NCBI GenBank assembly: GCA_963169105.1
Contig: OY720635.1
Coordinates: 157,805,645-157,869,644 of the forward strand
DNA length: 64,000 bases
Direction of reading: 5' to 3'
From: Ceriagrion tenellum
Lineage: Eukaryota; Arthropoda; Insecta; Odonata; Coenagrionidae
A program made the position numbers and the translations under genes. Positions 44,895 to 57,033 of this stretch are shown here, one piece after another. The first letter of the stretch is position 1. Each line of letters begins with the position of its first letter. Under the pieces are notes generated by a model, which saw nothing but the letters and a program-made list of their open reading frames with translations, was not told where the DNA came from and did not search any database.

Positions 44895-45820
44895 CAGATA
44901 TATTTATTTATTGTGTTTATTGTTCGCCCAACATATACATAATTATAGGGTGAACAGTCCAAAAGTATAAGTACAAAAATTAAAAATAAACTGGTCACAG
45001 CCACAAAATAATAACAATATAGATTAAAAATACTGAAAATACTAACTAAATAGGTCACAGTCGCAAAAAATACAAAAATCAATTTAAATCACTTCACAAA
45101 CAGATTCTTAGCTTTTTTTAAAAAAGTAGGCTTTCCTTATGTTTAAGTCCAGTTCGTTGAAATGCTTGTTATATATTACACAAATCCTTTGTATTGGCAA
45201 ATTTGCACAATAATTGGTATTCACCCTTGGTATGTAAAAGGTTCTTTTAACCTACTATTAACATTAGGAACTATGATTCTTATTTCCTTCAATAACTCAT
45301 TAGATAGTCCCTTATTGATGACATCATGAAGAAATAGCAGATCGTTTATGCTGCTTCTATTTTGTAGGGTCTGGAAATAAAACTCTTTTAACAATTCATT
45401 ATAACAAACATAATTGTCAAAAAGCAGATACACATGATATAATACAAAATATGAAAATCTTAAAAATCTCTTTAGAACATGCTCAAGCATTACAATATGT
45501 TTCTTTATATAGGGGATTTTTGGTATCTAAACTTTGGATTGCTTCAAGCACTTCATCCATGCTAATACCATTAATAATTATATTATCATTGCTTTGGGCA
45601 AGGCTTTAACTTACACACTTCATCTTAAAGGGATTTACGTGAGTAACATAAACAGACATAAAATATTCTTTAAATGCATTAACTATTTCTCTTGGTGAGG
45701 TAAATTTACAACCATTTAGTGTAAGTAATTTCTGCAGATGTCTGAGTACTTTCTGCAGTGAATGGTCGCGACAACGTAAGATTTTCTCGCCGTAGTGTTT
45801 TACCTCCTTGAACTTAATAA
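44895..45820 (-). mobile_element. Jockey-like LINE with internal deletion
   Basis: Minus strand: CKFTSPREIVNAFKEYFMSV and INGISMDEVLEAIQSLDTKN (about 45700-45510), the linker before the reverse transcriptase. It then jumps to the C-terminal block LQNRSSINDLLFLHDVINKG and EIRIIVPNVNSRLKEPF (about 45365-45235). The palm with its catalytic motifs is missing between them. The 3' region ends in an (AATA)n-type tail near 44900. Several stops are present. Confidence 0.75.
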
Positions 45821-45889
45821 TAAAACCATCAACATGCCTGATAGAAGAAAGAGTAACTTTTCAAAAAAAATCTTCTTAAGCAAGAGGAA

Positions 45890-46259
45890 TGTCTCCCTTG
45901 CGAGAAAATGAGCCCTCGCGAGAAAAACAACAAAGATTAGACTTGGATGCTCAAAGACATGCTCACCAGCGATCTAATGAAGCTACTTAAGAGCGGCACG
46001 CGCGAAGGAAGCAGGATGCTGCAAGACACACTTCCTAGCGTCATTTCCTCAGTTTCCGGGCTTGACATATCCGATTTCTATGACGGTAAATATGTCAAAA
46101 GGGCAGACTCTTCAAGTGGCTGGCCTTCAATTGGAAAGTCACTGTTTCACGCATGGGCAACTTTACGTGGCTTGCCCCCGCGTTTCGAGCGGCAACAACC
46201 TTTTTATCAACTCTCCTGAGGGAAAAGCTGTTGATACAGCGTATAAGTCTATTTTTTAA
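45890..46259 (+). pseudogene. Helitron/PIF1-type helicase remnant
   Basis: The frame at 46062-46259 reads MTVNMSKGQTLQVAGL, then CFTHGQLYVACPRVSSGNNL and ends at a stop. This is the last helicase motif block (SKGQT ... GQLYVA.SR) of PIF1-like helicases as carried by Helitrons. Upstream, 45905-46020 in another frame reads SPREKQQRLDLDAQRHAHQR, similar to the Arg/Gln-rich N-terminal region of arthropod Helitron proteins. If so, nearly the whole Rep and helicase body is deleted between them. Confidence 0.7.
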
Positions 46260-46464
46260 TGAGTCGATACAGATGATTTAACAATAATCAGTGTTTACAA
46301 ACTTTAAACGAAAAAAAAATAAAAAAACAGAAATACAAAAAAAGGATATATCAAGAAAAATGGGAAACTACGTCGGTCACCTCCCCGTGGTGTTTCTCGG
46401 GTTACGCTAAGAACCGCCCAAATTTCATCCTAACCCAATCTACGGACGGGCCACGCCACGAACC

Positions 46465-46493
46465 AGCTATAAATCTGGTTCTAATATCGATCC
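46465..46493 (+). repeat. Small hairpin, possible Helitron 3' end
   Basis: GAACCAG-CTATAAAT-CTGGTTC hairpin followed by TAATA, ~210 bases after the helicase stop. Helitrons end in a hairpin near a CTRR terminus. CTAA occurs right at the hairpin edge, so the match is loose. Confidence 0.25.
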
Positions 46494-48131
46494 ATCTGTT
46501 TCAAAACTTCAATTTGTTTTAAAATGGCGGAAATCATAATGACGTCACTACATGATTCTTACCTGAAAGAAGAACGGGAAATTCTGCTCAATGAAGGACA
46601 TCCGTGCATGAAAATTGGCAAGAGCTCTAAAAATCACCATAGATTTTGATTTAGTAACCAAAATCAATGATAATGGCTACCCTTTACACCAAAGGCGCAG
46701 TTCGGGAGACGGAGGACTCATAGGTCAAATAAACATGGCTGCTGCTGCGAATTCTCCTTTTGACGTTGTCAACCGCTGGACTGTACCCTACTCTCCGATC
46801 CCGATTGAGATACTCATCGCACATATCAACGTTGAATAGAGCAAATCAATTAAGTAATTGACTACAAATAAATGTATGTACACAACATAAGCGATCAAGC
46901 TGTCAATTCACTCAGAAGACGGCGCAAGAGAAACGGAGGAACGAGGGGACCATCTATCAAGCTGGGTGCTATTTAAGTAGTAATGAGTCTGCGTGGACCA
47001 TTTTTTAGTTTCCCGTGCATTCAAGAGGACCAAGAGTCGTTCATCTCTACGTGCACCTGGAAAACGGTCAGCGTGTCCACTACAACGAACACAACGTACA
47101 AGATAGATTACGAACTCCTCAATGGACCACGCTGACAGCTTTGTGGTTTTCATATAAAATAAATCAATGTTTTTCGCACCAGTTGAATTTCAACGGGTTC
47201 CTTCCACTAGTTGCAAATATTTAAAGACAAATATCCGGAGGTCTGTTATTGGCTAAGGACGTGAGTTTAAATCGATGTTAGGCGTAGTTATAGCTTGTAA
47301 TTGTACATATTTTAGGCTTTTTAACTTTCTTTTACCTGTTTTATTTTTTTGTGTATACCCAACGTTATAGGAGACTTTGTGTATACCCAACGTTATAGCT
47401 ACCGAGATGAGGTCATCAGACGGTTATTATAGATCAAGCGTGTTCCTACAAAATTCAAATGTGGCTCATAATCGTAGATAAGGATATATGATGATCAATA
47501 GAATAATTGTCATTTACCACAAAATTTCTACGTCAAATTAAAATGTTAGGGACTCCACGAAGATATTGCGAATTTTCCCTCCCTTGCTTCATTTGGCAAA
47601 CTGCACGCAAGTCCCCTAAAGATGTGGATCCAGCATGTTGGATTCACTATAGACTCAATAACGAGGTTTCCTACTAATTATATAAGTATATCATATTTAT
47701 TTCATTTTTAACATTATGTTGAACCACAAATTATATACTTTGGTACACACGTTAATTTTATTACTCAGGGAATGAACACAACCTCTGCGCACGCGCCGGG
47801 GAAAGACCTTGAATGGAAGGATTCACGGGTGGTGACACCTTCGTCCGATTATCACGGAAATGAAAAATGTCACCTAGATGGAAATGAGTGAAGGCGGAAA
47901 CGCGCTTGCCGGAAGCGAAAGAGGATGAAGGTGGGGAAGGGGAGACAGTGAGATTGCACTGAAGTCAGGAAACCGCCCTCAATTACCCTCAATTTGACTT
48001 TCCACAGGTGTGCAAACCCCGCGTTGGGTGGCTGAATAACGCGAAACTTATTCCAGGCTCTAAAATCAGCGCTCGGGTGCGGAAATCAGGGATTTCAATA
48101 TTGGATGTGAAACAAGGACTGACTCTTCTTT
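46494..48131. other. Unassigned sequence
   Basis: Contains a short tandem duplication (23-bp unit GTGTATACCCAACGTTATAG plus flanks, 47348-47398, period 28). No gene recognised. Confidence 0.4.
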
Positions 48132-48230
48132 ACATCTAGATCTAAATACTACCCTGCGAGCCACCAAATGGGCGTGTGGTAGGGGGTGTAGGACGCCAGC
48201 CGAGTAAAGATGGAAGGGATAAAATAATAG
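48132..48230 (-). mobile_element. 3' end of a CR1/Jockey-like LINE
   Basis: CTACCCTGCGAGCCACCAAA and GGGCGTGTGGTAGGGGGTGT match the LINE 3' terminus. Only ~100 bases remain. Confidence 0.75.
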
Positions 48231-48317
48231 ATATACATGTTGAAGTGTTCACACCTTCACGTCCTATTGATAGAGTTTTAAGAACCCTTCACATTAAGAG
48301 GAATAGATGTATGAGTA

Positions 48318-49015
48318 TTGGGTTACCATAGGTTCATCATAAAAAAAGAGGACACTTCTTATTTTGTCATTTTTCCACCATTTTAATCATAATCATCATT
48401 GCATTCATGTATCTCATCACTCTGTTTTTCACTTTTATGCCATGAATATTTGGAGGATTAAGAAATCTCCGTTAACAGTTTTCGGTTTCCCAGAAAGTAT
48501 TCATCAAAGCTTAAGCAGTCGAAGTGATTAAAATTGTACTGAATACACACTACACCTTTCATGTTTTCTATTTTTAATCTGTTCCTGTCTTTAGTCCACT
48601 TTGCGTTGACAAGTGAAAACACACGTTCTGTATTAGCATTGTGACTCGGAATAAAAAAAAAGAATTCAGGAATTATTAGAAGTTCAGAATGGTACACAAA
48701 ATTAGACGACTGATTGAAATATGCATACCGCACTTCACCTGCTGGTTGGTTTTGTTTTCTTTCATAGTTCTTTAAAAATTTTGAGAAATTACAAAAGTAC
48801 GGCGAGTTTGTGGTGATTGAAAAATCCACCTGTTGATGATTGGTTTGGGTAAAATTACGGTGAGTTTGTGATAACACAATAATATTTGACGATCATGGGT
48901 GCCTTTCATTCGCTCTAGCGCGCTATTCACCTCGTAACCCAACAGTGCACTTGCCTTACATTCGTTAGAGACCATGCGCACTAGGTAGCGCACTTCAAAA
49001 CAGATAGGGAGCAAA
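48318..49015 (-). pseudogene. hAT transposase C-terminus
   Basis: The minus-strand 139-codon frame (48458-48877) contains SELLIIPEFFFFIPSHNANT, then ERVFSLVNAKWTKDRNRLKI and ENMKGVVCIQYNFNHFDCLS. This is the hAT dimerisation domain (ERVFS...W....NRL). A preceding frame (to 49014) may be more of the same protein. About 140 bases past the stop, TTGGGTTACCATAGG followed by AAAAAAAGAGGACA resembles a hAT-type terminal repeat (48318-48355). The catalytic N-terminal half is absent. Confidence 0.8.
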
Positions 49016-50031
49016 GTGGATGTGCGCTAACAACAAAAGAACGCCAATAATGGCATTCGCGATTGTTGTCAAGTTTGTTGATTTTCAGTAAAGGCGGCAA
49101 ACATGCATATTGTTCAGTTTGTAAGAAATTAGCGACATAAAGCTAACGTTTTTAAATACTTATTTTGAACAAATTAAACAACTTTAAGTCAAACATGCGG
49201 CCATAACTGCTGTGCACCCACAAAAAGCTGCCTACCGGCAGGGTACAAAACACTTCGCCTACGCACATCGTTCCATTTAACGTCGCTCGTGTGCGATTAA
49301 GTGCTCGTGTTCCGATGTGCGCTTAGTTCAACACCTCGCAAGGAAATCCCCAAAGAGAATAACTGAATAAGATAACGAACATGATACAATGAAATAAATG
49401 AAATGACATAATACCTGCTGAAATGCTTAAGCCGTTAGAATGCGCTGCTAACACAGTATACGGACACCTCCGGGTGAAAAGATGTTCTTTGAAAATTTAT
49501 CTGGATCACATACTTTTCAAAAAAAATATCACCTTGCGTATCATGAAAATAAAAAAAATTAAGTTAGACAAATATGGAATAATTGACGGCATTATCACCG
49601 ACGTGGCCTTTGCATTTTCGTGGCCTTTTTTTTCCATGGCATACAAATACACGAACGGAGAAGCCTTTGGCCAAGCATTGTTAAATTGTTTTAATGGCAT
49701 TCGCGGCCTAAAATTATTTACTCCGCAACGATGTTGGTGATAGTAGCTTACGAAGTTAGTAGTAGTTGGAACTACTGGAAAGGATCTATGAATACTATAT
49801 TATTGGTTTGCGGCTAAGTGCCCCTCTAATACTACTAAGTTAGTCGCCTTAATACCGTGCTTTAGCTGAAATCTATTATTACGGCTGTTTGACTCCATTT
49901 AACTTCAAAGGGAATAGGGAGAGAGGCAAGTTTTCCCATGCCTAAAACACGCTCTTCATTTTTCCCGAAAATTTGTTTTCAAATCCACCTTCAATCAATT
50001 CATTCGTCTCTGTCATTGTTCGACGAATATC
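49016..50031. other. Unassigned sequence
   Basis: A 105-codon frame (49423-49740) has an Ile/Lys-rich middle and no recognised domain. Confidence 0.3.
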
Positions 50032-50035
50032 TTAA

Positions 50036-50578
50036 GGTAATCCGAAGCGAGATAGTTCCCTAGTCATAATAGAGACCATATTCGAATTATGCATTTTAAT
50101 TTCACCAGCTGTGGCACACATCAAATAAATATTGCATTATAAATGGTGCGATTATATAGTTTTATATGAGAGAAATGGTAAATAATCAAATGGAAATATC
50201 TTAATAAGTCTATAACTTGACTCATTTTTTTCGCGCGGTGCGTTTGAAAACTTCTTCAAAAAGGAAGGTTTATTGTGATATCGAAGAATTTACAGCAGCG
50301 AGAATATGATTAATTTTCAAAAATATTTGACAAAAATATTTGATTTTTTACGAGAACTAAGTATTAGAAATTCCTCATTTTTTAAAATAATGTCTCTCTG
50401 GAGTGCATACACGTACCATTTCCCGTGTGAAGGGGCTGGTATATATTGGCAAATATCTCGGAAAGTAATGTGGTAAGGGGTTGAATTTTTTATGTCAATG
50501 GAAGGGTGATATATTTTCCATTGAAATGAGACCAAGTTCATTGATTTTTGGGTAAAATCTTATTTGGTTCAAACTACC
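50036..50578 (+). mobile_element. TTAA-flanked MITE, copy 5
   Basis: TTAA at 50032-50035 and 50579-50582. Left end GGTAATCCGAAGCGAGATAG, right end TTGGTTCAAACTACC. Slightly shortened interior. Confidence 0.85.
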
Positions 50579-50582
50579 TTAA

Positions 50583-52649
50583 CATTTCTGACGACTGAAC
50601 TTAGTACAGTTCTGTTTTCGGAATTTAACGATCTTCTTTTATTCCTGTAAATAGCTAACATTTATCAGTGTCGTTTTTAATTATTTTTTCTATGTAAGAA
50701 CTCGAAAACTCTCTTTGTATCTCATAAGCACAAGGAAACACATCCATATCAATAAATGCATCGATGAGGATGCACGCAGACAAGAGGGGGAGAGTGGAAG
50801 GGATAAGTGTCCCATTTTCTCTCGTTCTCCTTTCGCCGCAGGTGTTGTCCGTCATCCGCGATTGCATTCGCGTGTGGGCGTCTGAGGTTAAGTGCTCCAT
50901 TAGTTAACGATTTATGATGACGGAGAGTTCGTAGAAATTGAGGCCCCAATTGCACCAATTCCAGTGATGAACTTAATCATGACCGTGGACAGGAGCGAGG
51001 TGTGCTCTTCCGCCGGACACGTGTCGCAGGTGGCCAACAGTCAACCGACTACAGCGAGATGCTTCCTTTACGGTCGTGACACAATCCATTGGCCACTAAA
51101 ACTGATGGGAGAAAAAAAAATGGTGCCCAGAGGGGAGGGAATCCTCAATTGCGACAATTGGACGTTCGCACTCGACCGTGAAAAGCCATTAAATGAAAAG
51201 CTATCAAACTTGGAATCCGAGGCCGCCCTTCAAATCCCCTACGATTTCACCAAGTGAATTCCTTTTCTTTCTGCGGAAGCGTTGATGATTGGTCGAAAAA
51301 AGATGTTTTTCCTCATTCAAAATATTTTCTGAAGCAGGTTAAACTTTGGCTGTTGACTGCTAACAAATTTGGTAAATGATAATGTCTAGAAACTGTTTTA
51401 ACAACCTTTTGGGAATCCCTGTGTTTATAAATAAAACTCTGGTAATAATTTCAATTTGTTGTACCTCTAGTTTGTATCAATTCTTTGCCACTACAAAGTA
51501 AATAGACCAATCATATTAAATCTTTTCTTAAGCTGGTTAAACTATGATTGTTAGATTTTTTCTGTATTGACTTTTATACTGTCACTTCTGTAGCGATCAT
51601 TTTGCTATATGTATTGCATCTGTCCTGAAGGTGCCCCCGACAACAGGCAATGCCTTAGGGGTCACCTAAAGCTCCTGTCAACTTCTTTGCAAAGAGATTA
51701 TGTAATCTTGGATCATGTTTAAAGGGGCAATAACATTAATATTATTCTAGTCTAGAGCTATCAGTCATAAAAAAGTCTCAGTAGTGCTCAAAGACAGGCA
51801 AACGCTTAGCTAGCTCATTAGCGTAATTATTACAACCTCGTCTTGAGGTGGATTTGTCTCTTTCTTCCGCCATCAATGAGCTTTAACCGATATTACCATC
51901 GTCAATACTTATTAGCAGCCTGTTAATTGCACTGTAATAAAATGGGTTTGTACGAAATTAAATTTAAAAACCTCAACAGCGCAATATAACCCATTTGCTT
52001 ATTGTGAGATAAATATTTGGAAGTGTTGAGTGGCAACTTTTGTAGTTGGCATTGGAATACCAATCTGGGAAGCAGATGTTCAGATTTTGTTTTTATATCT
52101 AAGGTTATTTATAATCGCAGAGTGTATTAGTTAATTACTTCGCTGGCGTGAACGTTATCATAGCCATTGTTATTCACATAGATTGCAGTTAAATGTATTT
52201 CATTGAGTAAAGGGCCCTCTCGTTTATGGTGGCTGAGATATCGTCCATTATACAAATAAAGACAGAAGGATGTAAATCGTTGAATGGTTGACAATGTGTT
52301 GTGATCTTGGTCTTTTCCTGGAAAACTTCGCCGTCCACACAGTGGTTTAAAAGTAGAATTTTTCACATTACACTTTCTTTCTAAGTCACTCTGTAATCTC
52401 AATACTCCTGTGAAAATAACTTGAGTAATAAAAGAAGGAAAGAAATGGAAAAAGTTTCGCATTTTTGCAGTTATCTTTTGTGACTAGGATATCTCTGTGA
52501 TCGTTGAGTTTTGACCGGGAATGAATGATGAAATCGTCACCGAATTTTCGTCGAAGTTAACAAACGTGATCAAGTTTTCGATACAATTAGACTAAATAAA
52601 CTCTTTTCCAATGTGTAACATTACCTCAGGCCTCATCTTTTTTATCTGC
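50583..52649. other. Mostly unassigned sequence with a 97-codon open frame
   Basis: A frame at 50964-51257 has higher GC content than its surroundings and reads, in part, ARCFLYGRDTIHWPLKLMGE and LNCDNWTFALDREKPL. I do not recognise it and see no splice context. A 111-codon minus frame at 52127-52462 is also unassigned. Confidence 0.25.
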
Positions 52650-53330
52650 TAAGCCATTTTTCACAGTTGGAATAGGCTTATTTCGTCAGACCCCTCCATC
52701 TTCTTTACAATTTTGTAAATCTTCTATCTACACCACACTCTCCTTCGTGTTCCTCCTCAACACACAGTCTTCCCACCTCATCCTGGGTCTACCCACCTCA
52801 TCTTTGACCTGGATAGCCTCTCGCTCATAGCTATCTCATTCGCGCAATATGTCTCTGTATGCTGTTTGACGTCTCCAAACTAGAGCATTTTAGAACCTTT
52901 AATTTCCTCCGCTATTGGTGCATTTTTCAAGCCTCAAATTATACACTCTTTTCTATAACCATCACTCCTGTACTCAATTTATTCTTGTCGGCAAAGCCTC
53001 CGGAATCGTATAAAAGGACTGGTCTCACGATGCTAATAAATGCTGACATCTTTCGTATTAATGCTGGTCTTGTGTCTTTGCAGTATATGTATCTTCCTTT
53101 AACTTGCATAATACCTTCCCTTTCCTCAAATATCTCCCCTCAGTCATCCTCATTATATAACCGTGCAAGAATCCCTCCCAGGTATTTCAGCTCTCTTTCC
53201 TCCTCATTTCGTCCATCAGTCTCCTTCCCTCCTACTCGGGTATCAACCACAGGCATTCGTGGGATTCGCATGACTAAGTGTATGCGATCAGTATTTCAAT
53301 GGGTGTTGTGAACATTTTATGGCTGAATTG
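52650..53330 (-). pseudogene. LINE reverse transcriptase C-terminal remnant
   Basis: Minus-strand pieces: RELKYLGGILARLYNEDD, RYILQRHKTSIN, then a degenerate GHV-like and basic tail (RETYCANEIAMSERL-like). Stops and shifts throughout. The order matches the post-catalytic part of RTE/R1-like LINEs. Confidence 0.6.
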
Positions 53331-54027
53331 AAATTCCGTCCGTAAGCAATACCATAGAATTTTTACTTTCGTAGAGGATCCAAATAAAGTCAAGTTTATA
53401 AACTAAATTTGTGCAGAAAGTATGCGACCCTGAGTTTGAGGCTCATTATCCAGAGGTCAGCTGAGCTGATTGTCGTGGAGCAGGGTTTTAAAAATAGATT
53501 TTTAAGGCGCAGATAAATGAACGTTTAAACGTTGTAAATAGTATGTTCACCGGATTTAGAGTAAAAAAGTGCCAACATTTTCACCCGTCAGGATGCAATA
53601 TCTTACTTTCGAGGATTACTACGCAGATAAGATGACTTAGATTGCCATGAAATATTGACATAATTAAGCTCCAACCATTTTCCTTGCTTCGTTTGTTTTG
53701 ATGCCACTTTTACTTTCGCGGCACCAATTCATAATCATTCTCAGAACTTGGAGGAGGACCAGAGTAACATCCATGTCTTTGTTGAAAGTCCAGGACTATG
53801 ATTCAAGTAACTGCTTTCAAATTCATGTAAGTAAGAATACGTTTAATTTTGTGATTTTATTTATGTGTGGCTACGATTTGATTTATAGGGATTTTACTTA
53901 TGCTAACTTTTAGTAAGCATTCAGCGTGCGGGGAGACAGACACTCGGAGCTCAACTTAACCTCCGTCCACCCAAGTCTAGTTTACCCATCGAATTGCGCC
54001 GTGCTGTTCGTAAGCGACTTTCAGATT
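53331..54027. other. Unassigned sequence
   Basis: No gene or repeat recognised. Confidence 0.3.
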
Positions 54028-54652
54028 ACATCTACATAATACCCCGCGAGCCGCCACATAGGCGTGTGGCAGGGGGTATTAGGTTACCAGCCGTGTAAAG
54101 ATGTAAGGCTTTTTGGAGATGAAATGGTGACATGAGTTATAGGAGTGTATTTAGTGGAGCTCAATTTTTATTGTGGTCGCTTATTGTTCGCGGAAAGAAC
54201 AAGTTCTTGTACCTATCTGTTCGGCAGTGTATCTCTCTTTACTTTATCGCGTCTGTCAGGTCTAGAGATGTAGTGAGGAGGAAACAATAACATTCTCTAT
54301 GTCGCTCTGAAAAATATCAGTCTTGAATTTATCAAGAAACCTAAGTATAGCGTGTAGCCTCCAAGTCTCTATGGACTCCCACCTCAATCCCTCTAAAAGT
54401 TTTGAGACACCATATGTACGCTCGAAGCAGTTTTTAACGAAGCGCGCTGCTTTCCTTTGTATTTTATTTATTTTTTTGGTTAAATATATTTGACCAGGGT
54501 ACCAAATGCTCGCGGCGTATTCGAGGTGTGGCCTAACCAAATCGAAGTAGCATCTCTCTTTGACTTTTTCATTCGAGGACCTTCCTATTACACAATTCGT
54601 ATCATATTAAAGTGGAATTTATTCCCATTATACGTTTAAAAACATCTAGTTT
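54028..54652 (-). mobile_element. CR1/Jockey-like LINE, minus-strand copy
   Basis: Same family as 33335-33982: the minus strand carries LVRPHLEYAASIWYPGQIYL (SIWDP in the relative), TKKINKIQRKAARFVKNCFE, LLEGLRWESIETWRLHAILR and KFKTDIFQSDIENVI. The 3' end at 54028-54170 is the common terminus. An insertion of ~35 bases interrupts the segment near 54605. It stops exactly where a snap-back element begins. Confidence 0.85.
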
Positions 54653-54698
54653 AGTAACTTATATAAAACTTTGTATAATCCACTATAGGTTTAATAAC

Positions 54699-54735
54699 AC
54701 GACCCGGGTTTCGACACTTCGTGTCATCTTCAGGT
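54699..54735 (-). ncRNA. Hammerhead ribozyme-like motif (left arm)
   Basis: Minus strand: CTGAAGA, TGACAC-GAA-GTGTCG (stem II), AAACCCGGGTC. All core bases are as in the right arm; only the stem II loop differs. Confidence 0.6.
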
Positions 54736-54743
54736 CTGAACCA

Positions 54744-54780
54744 ACCTGAAGATGACACTAAGTGTCGAAACCCGGGTCGT
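54744..54780 (+). ncRNA. Hammerhead ribozyme-like motif (right arm)
   Basis: CTGAAGA (54746-54752), stem II TGACAC-TAA-GTGTCG, AAAC, then CCGG and GTC (54776-54778). Stem III is the palindrome ACCCGGGU. Stem I is weak (AC/GU only), so self-cleavage might need the longer hairpin or a partner strand. Confidence 0.6.
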
Positions 54781-54889
54781 GTTATTAAACCTATAGTGGA
54801 GTATACAAAGTTTTATTTAAGTTACTATGAATTACTTCCACAAAGTCAAGCCTTCGGCTGGAAGTAAACACATTCGGGGGCACTCACTC

Positions 54890-55330
54890 GAATACACATG
54901 GCCTGTGTTTGAAATGAGGGATGGGGGATGAAGTGGAACCGATGAGTGAAATGGCATGGCCTCTATGTAAACGTCGGCCCCATTGGCAGTTGAGGAGCTG
55001 AAGGGGAAGTCCCGTCTTCACGTTTCGCACTCGGCTTCCTTCCGCTCTGCTTCCGGGTGACGCGGTCGGCCATCCGGATGACATGTTGATGCGCTTTAAG
55101 TTTTGATGCATCCGGATTTTTTTCTCTTGCTTTGTCCATTTTCCGCAGCGTTGTGCGTCACAAACAGACTCCGTTTTCATAATAACGGCGGCAGAGGCTG
55201 AAAAAAAGAAGACTGAGGCAAAAACTCGACGGGATCGTTGAAGCGCATTCTTTCTGATCGTTGGGCGTCGCAGTAGGAAAATGGCGATTTTCTAGAAGTA
55301 TTGGCGGTGTGAGCTGCAGTTGTGGCATTA
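54890..55330. other. CpG-rich stretch, possible promoter region
   Basis: Contains CCATTGG-like, GCTTCCGGGTGACGCGGTCG (ETS- and CRE-like) and several CpGs, with minus-strand frames of 65-98 codons and no recognised domain. Function unknown. Confidence 0.25.
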
Positions 55331-55365
55331 GTTTTAGAAGGACAAACTTGGGCAAAATGCTTTAA

Positions 55366-55923
55366 GGTAGGCGAGCAAGATAGTTCCCTAGTCATAATAG
55401 AGACCATATTCGAATTATACGTTTTTATTTCACCAGCCTTGAGACAAAAGAATTAAATTTTGCATTATTAATGGTGCAATAATATATTTTTACATGACAG
55501 ATTTTGTAAGTAATCAAATGGAAATATCTAAGCAAGTCTTAAACTTGACTCATTTTTTTACGCGGTACGTTTGAAACTCCATCAATACGGAAGGTTTTTA
55601 TCGGTTTACGGAAGGTTGTGATCTCGGAGAATTAAGTGCGATGACAAAATGATTCATTTTAAAAAATAGTTGATAAAACACGCAAACTACACACTGTTGA
55701 TTTTTTGACGAGATCAAAGTGTAAGGAATGCCTCATTTTGTAAATAAGGTCTCTCTGGAGTGCCTGCACGTACCATTTCCCATGTAAAGCGGCGGGTTTT
55801 TTCTGGCAAATATCTGGGTAAGGGGTTGAATATTTGAAGTCAATGGAAGGGTGATATATTTTTCTTTAAAATGAGACCAAATTCATTGATTTATAGGTAA
55901 AATGATACTTAGCTCAAACTACC
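55366..55923 (+). mobile_element. TTAA-flanked MITE, copy 6
   Basis: TTAA at 55362-55365 and 55924-55927. Left end GGTAGGCGAGCAAGATAGTT, right end ACTTAGCTCAAACTACC. Confidence 0.85.
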
Positions 55924-55927
55924 TTAA

Positions 55928-56499
55928 CTATAACTTTCATGCCCCAGATGCCATACAGATGATGCTTATCTGTAATCAATTGAGTATTTTTCCCCTTTGC
56001 TGGGAAAGATTTTGACGCTAAGCTTCCACCAAAAGTAGAGTAAGATTGCAGACACAATTCACGGTGTATCTTACACTTCCTAGGGAGCGTGTCGTGAGGT
56101 TAATAAATGACAAAGCGGAATAGTCCTTTACGATCCTAGCTCCGACAGCACAGGCTGCGTCAAAATTTGAACAAATGGCGTCAAACAACATGCTCTGACT
56201 GGCTGACCAAATAGTGAAAACGTAGCTTCAGGAGAATAATGATCTTTAAGCACAGAGCGAAAGGAAGAAAAGGAGCGAAGTCATAAACGCTTTTGAAGAG
56301 AGTCAAGAAATCCGTTGAAATGAGCTAAAACCGAAAGTCTTCTCAAAGTTTCGTTCTATTTCTTCTATTTCTTGAGAGAAAGCAGCATCGGTAGTTTCTA
56401 AATTTTTGCATGATTTTCCCTAAAATCCTATAACTAAGCGGACCTTCATATCATCACATACTTTCAATTTTGTGGATAAAAATAACCTTCTCTAAAGGA
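55928..56499. other. Unassigned sequence
   Basis: No gene or repeat recognised. Confidence 0.3.
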
Positions 56500-56830
56500 T
56501 GTGTGGACCGAGACGAGGAACTATCCAAGACAAAACTAGGAAAGATACCCAAACAAAATTTTATAAAGTGGTAGAAGTCCATACTGTTTTGTATGGCTCG
56601 ATCTAGGGCGGAATGTTGGGCAGCGAAACAAAAAGAAATATCACAAATAGAGCGAACAGTATTAAAAATTTTTCGCGCTAAGAAAGACTGTACAAGGTTG
56701 TCAAATGCAATGAATACATCTGTAAGAGCAGATATATGTGTTCAGCCTATATCAAATAAGTTTGTTGATTACAAAAGTAGGTGGAATGAGCGTGTACTGC
56801 GAATTCAAAGGAAAGTGAGCCAAGCCTAAA
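56500..56830 (+). pseudogene. LINE reverse transcriptase C-terminal remnant
   Basis: The plus-strand frame (56593-56829) reads SRAECWAAKQKEISQIERTV, AKKDCTRLSNAMNTSVRADI and ISNKFVDYKSRWNERVLRIQ. This corresponds to the GSECW / IERAEMKFLR / WKEHVLRM region of LINE proteins. TKLGKIPKQNFIKWW-like sequence precedes it. Only this C-terminal part is present. Confidence 0.75.
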
Positions 56831-57033
56831 CCAAAAAAGAAAAGGACTTAATGTTCATTTTGGTGATCGAGTTAGTGTGGTGTCTGGAGTGCGCTCATGT
56901 GGTGTCACGGTGGTTTCGAACATTTTCCGATGGAATTCCAATCTATATTCATGTGGGTGTCATTCTAACTTGAGCACGTTTAGTCGAGCCATTGGATAGG
57001 AAATTGATGAACTGTTGACCTCATGTCGGTTAA

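Larger units (their letters stand above)
54653..54826. mobile_element. Snap-back element with two intact hammerhead cores
   Basis: A 174-bp near-perfect palindrome (AGTAACTTATATAAAAC ... GTTTTATTTAAGTTACT) with an ~8-base loop. Both arms hold CUGAAGA and GAAA boxes without damage. Its edge coincides with the truncated end of a LINE. Confidence 0.9.
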
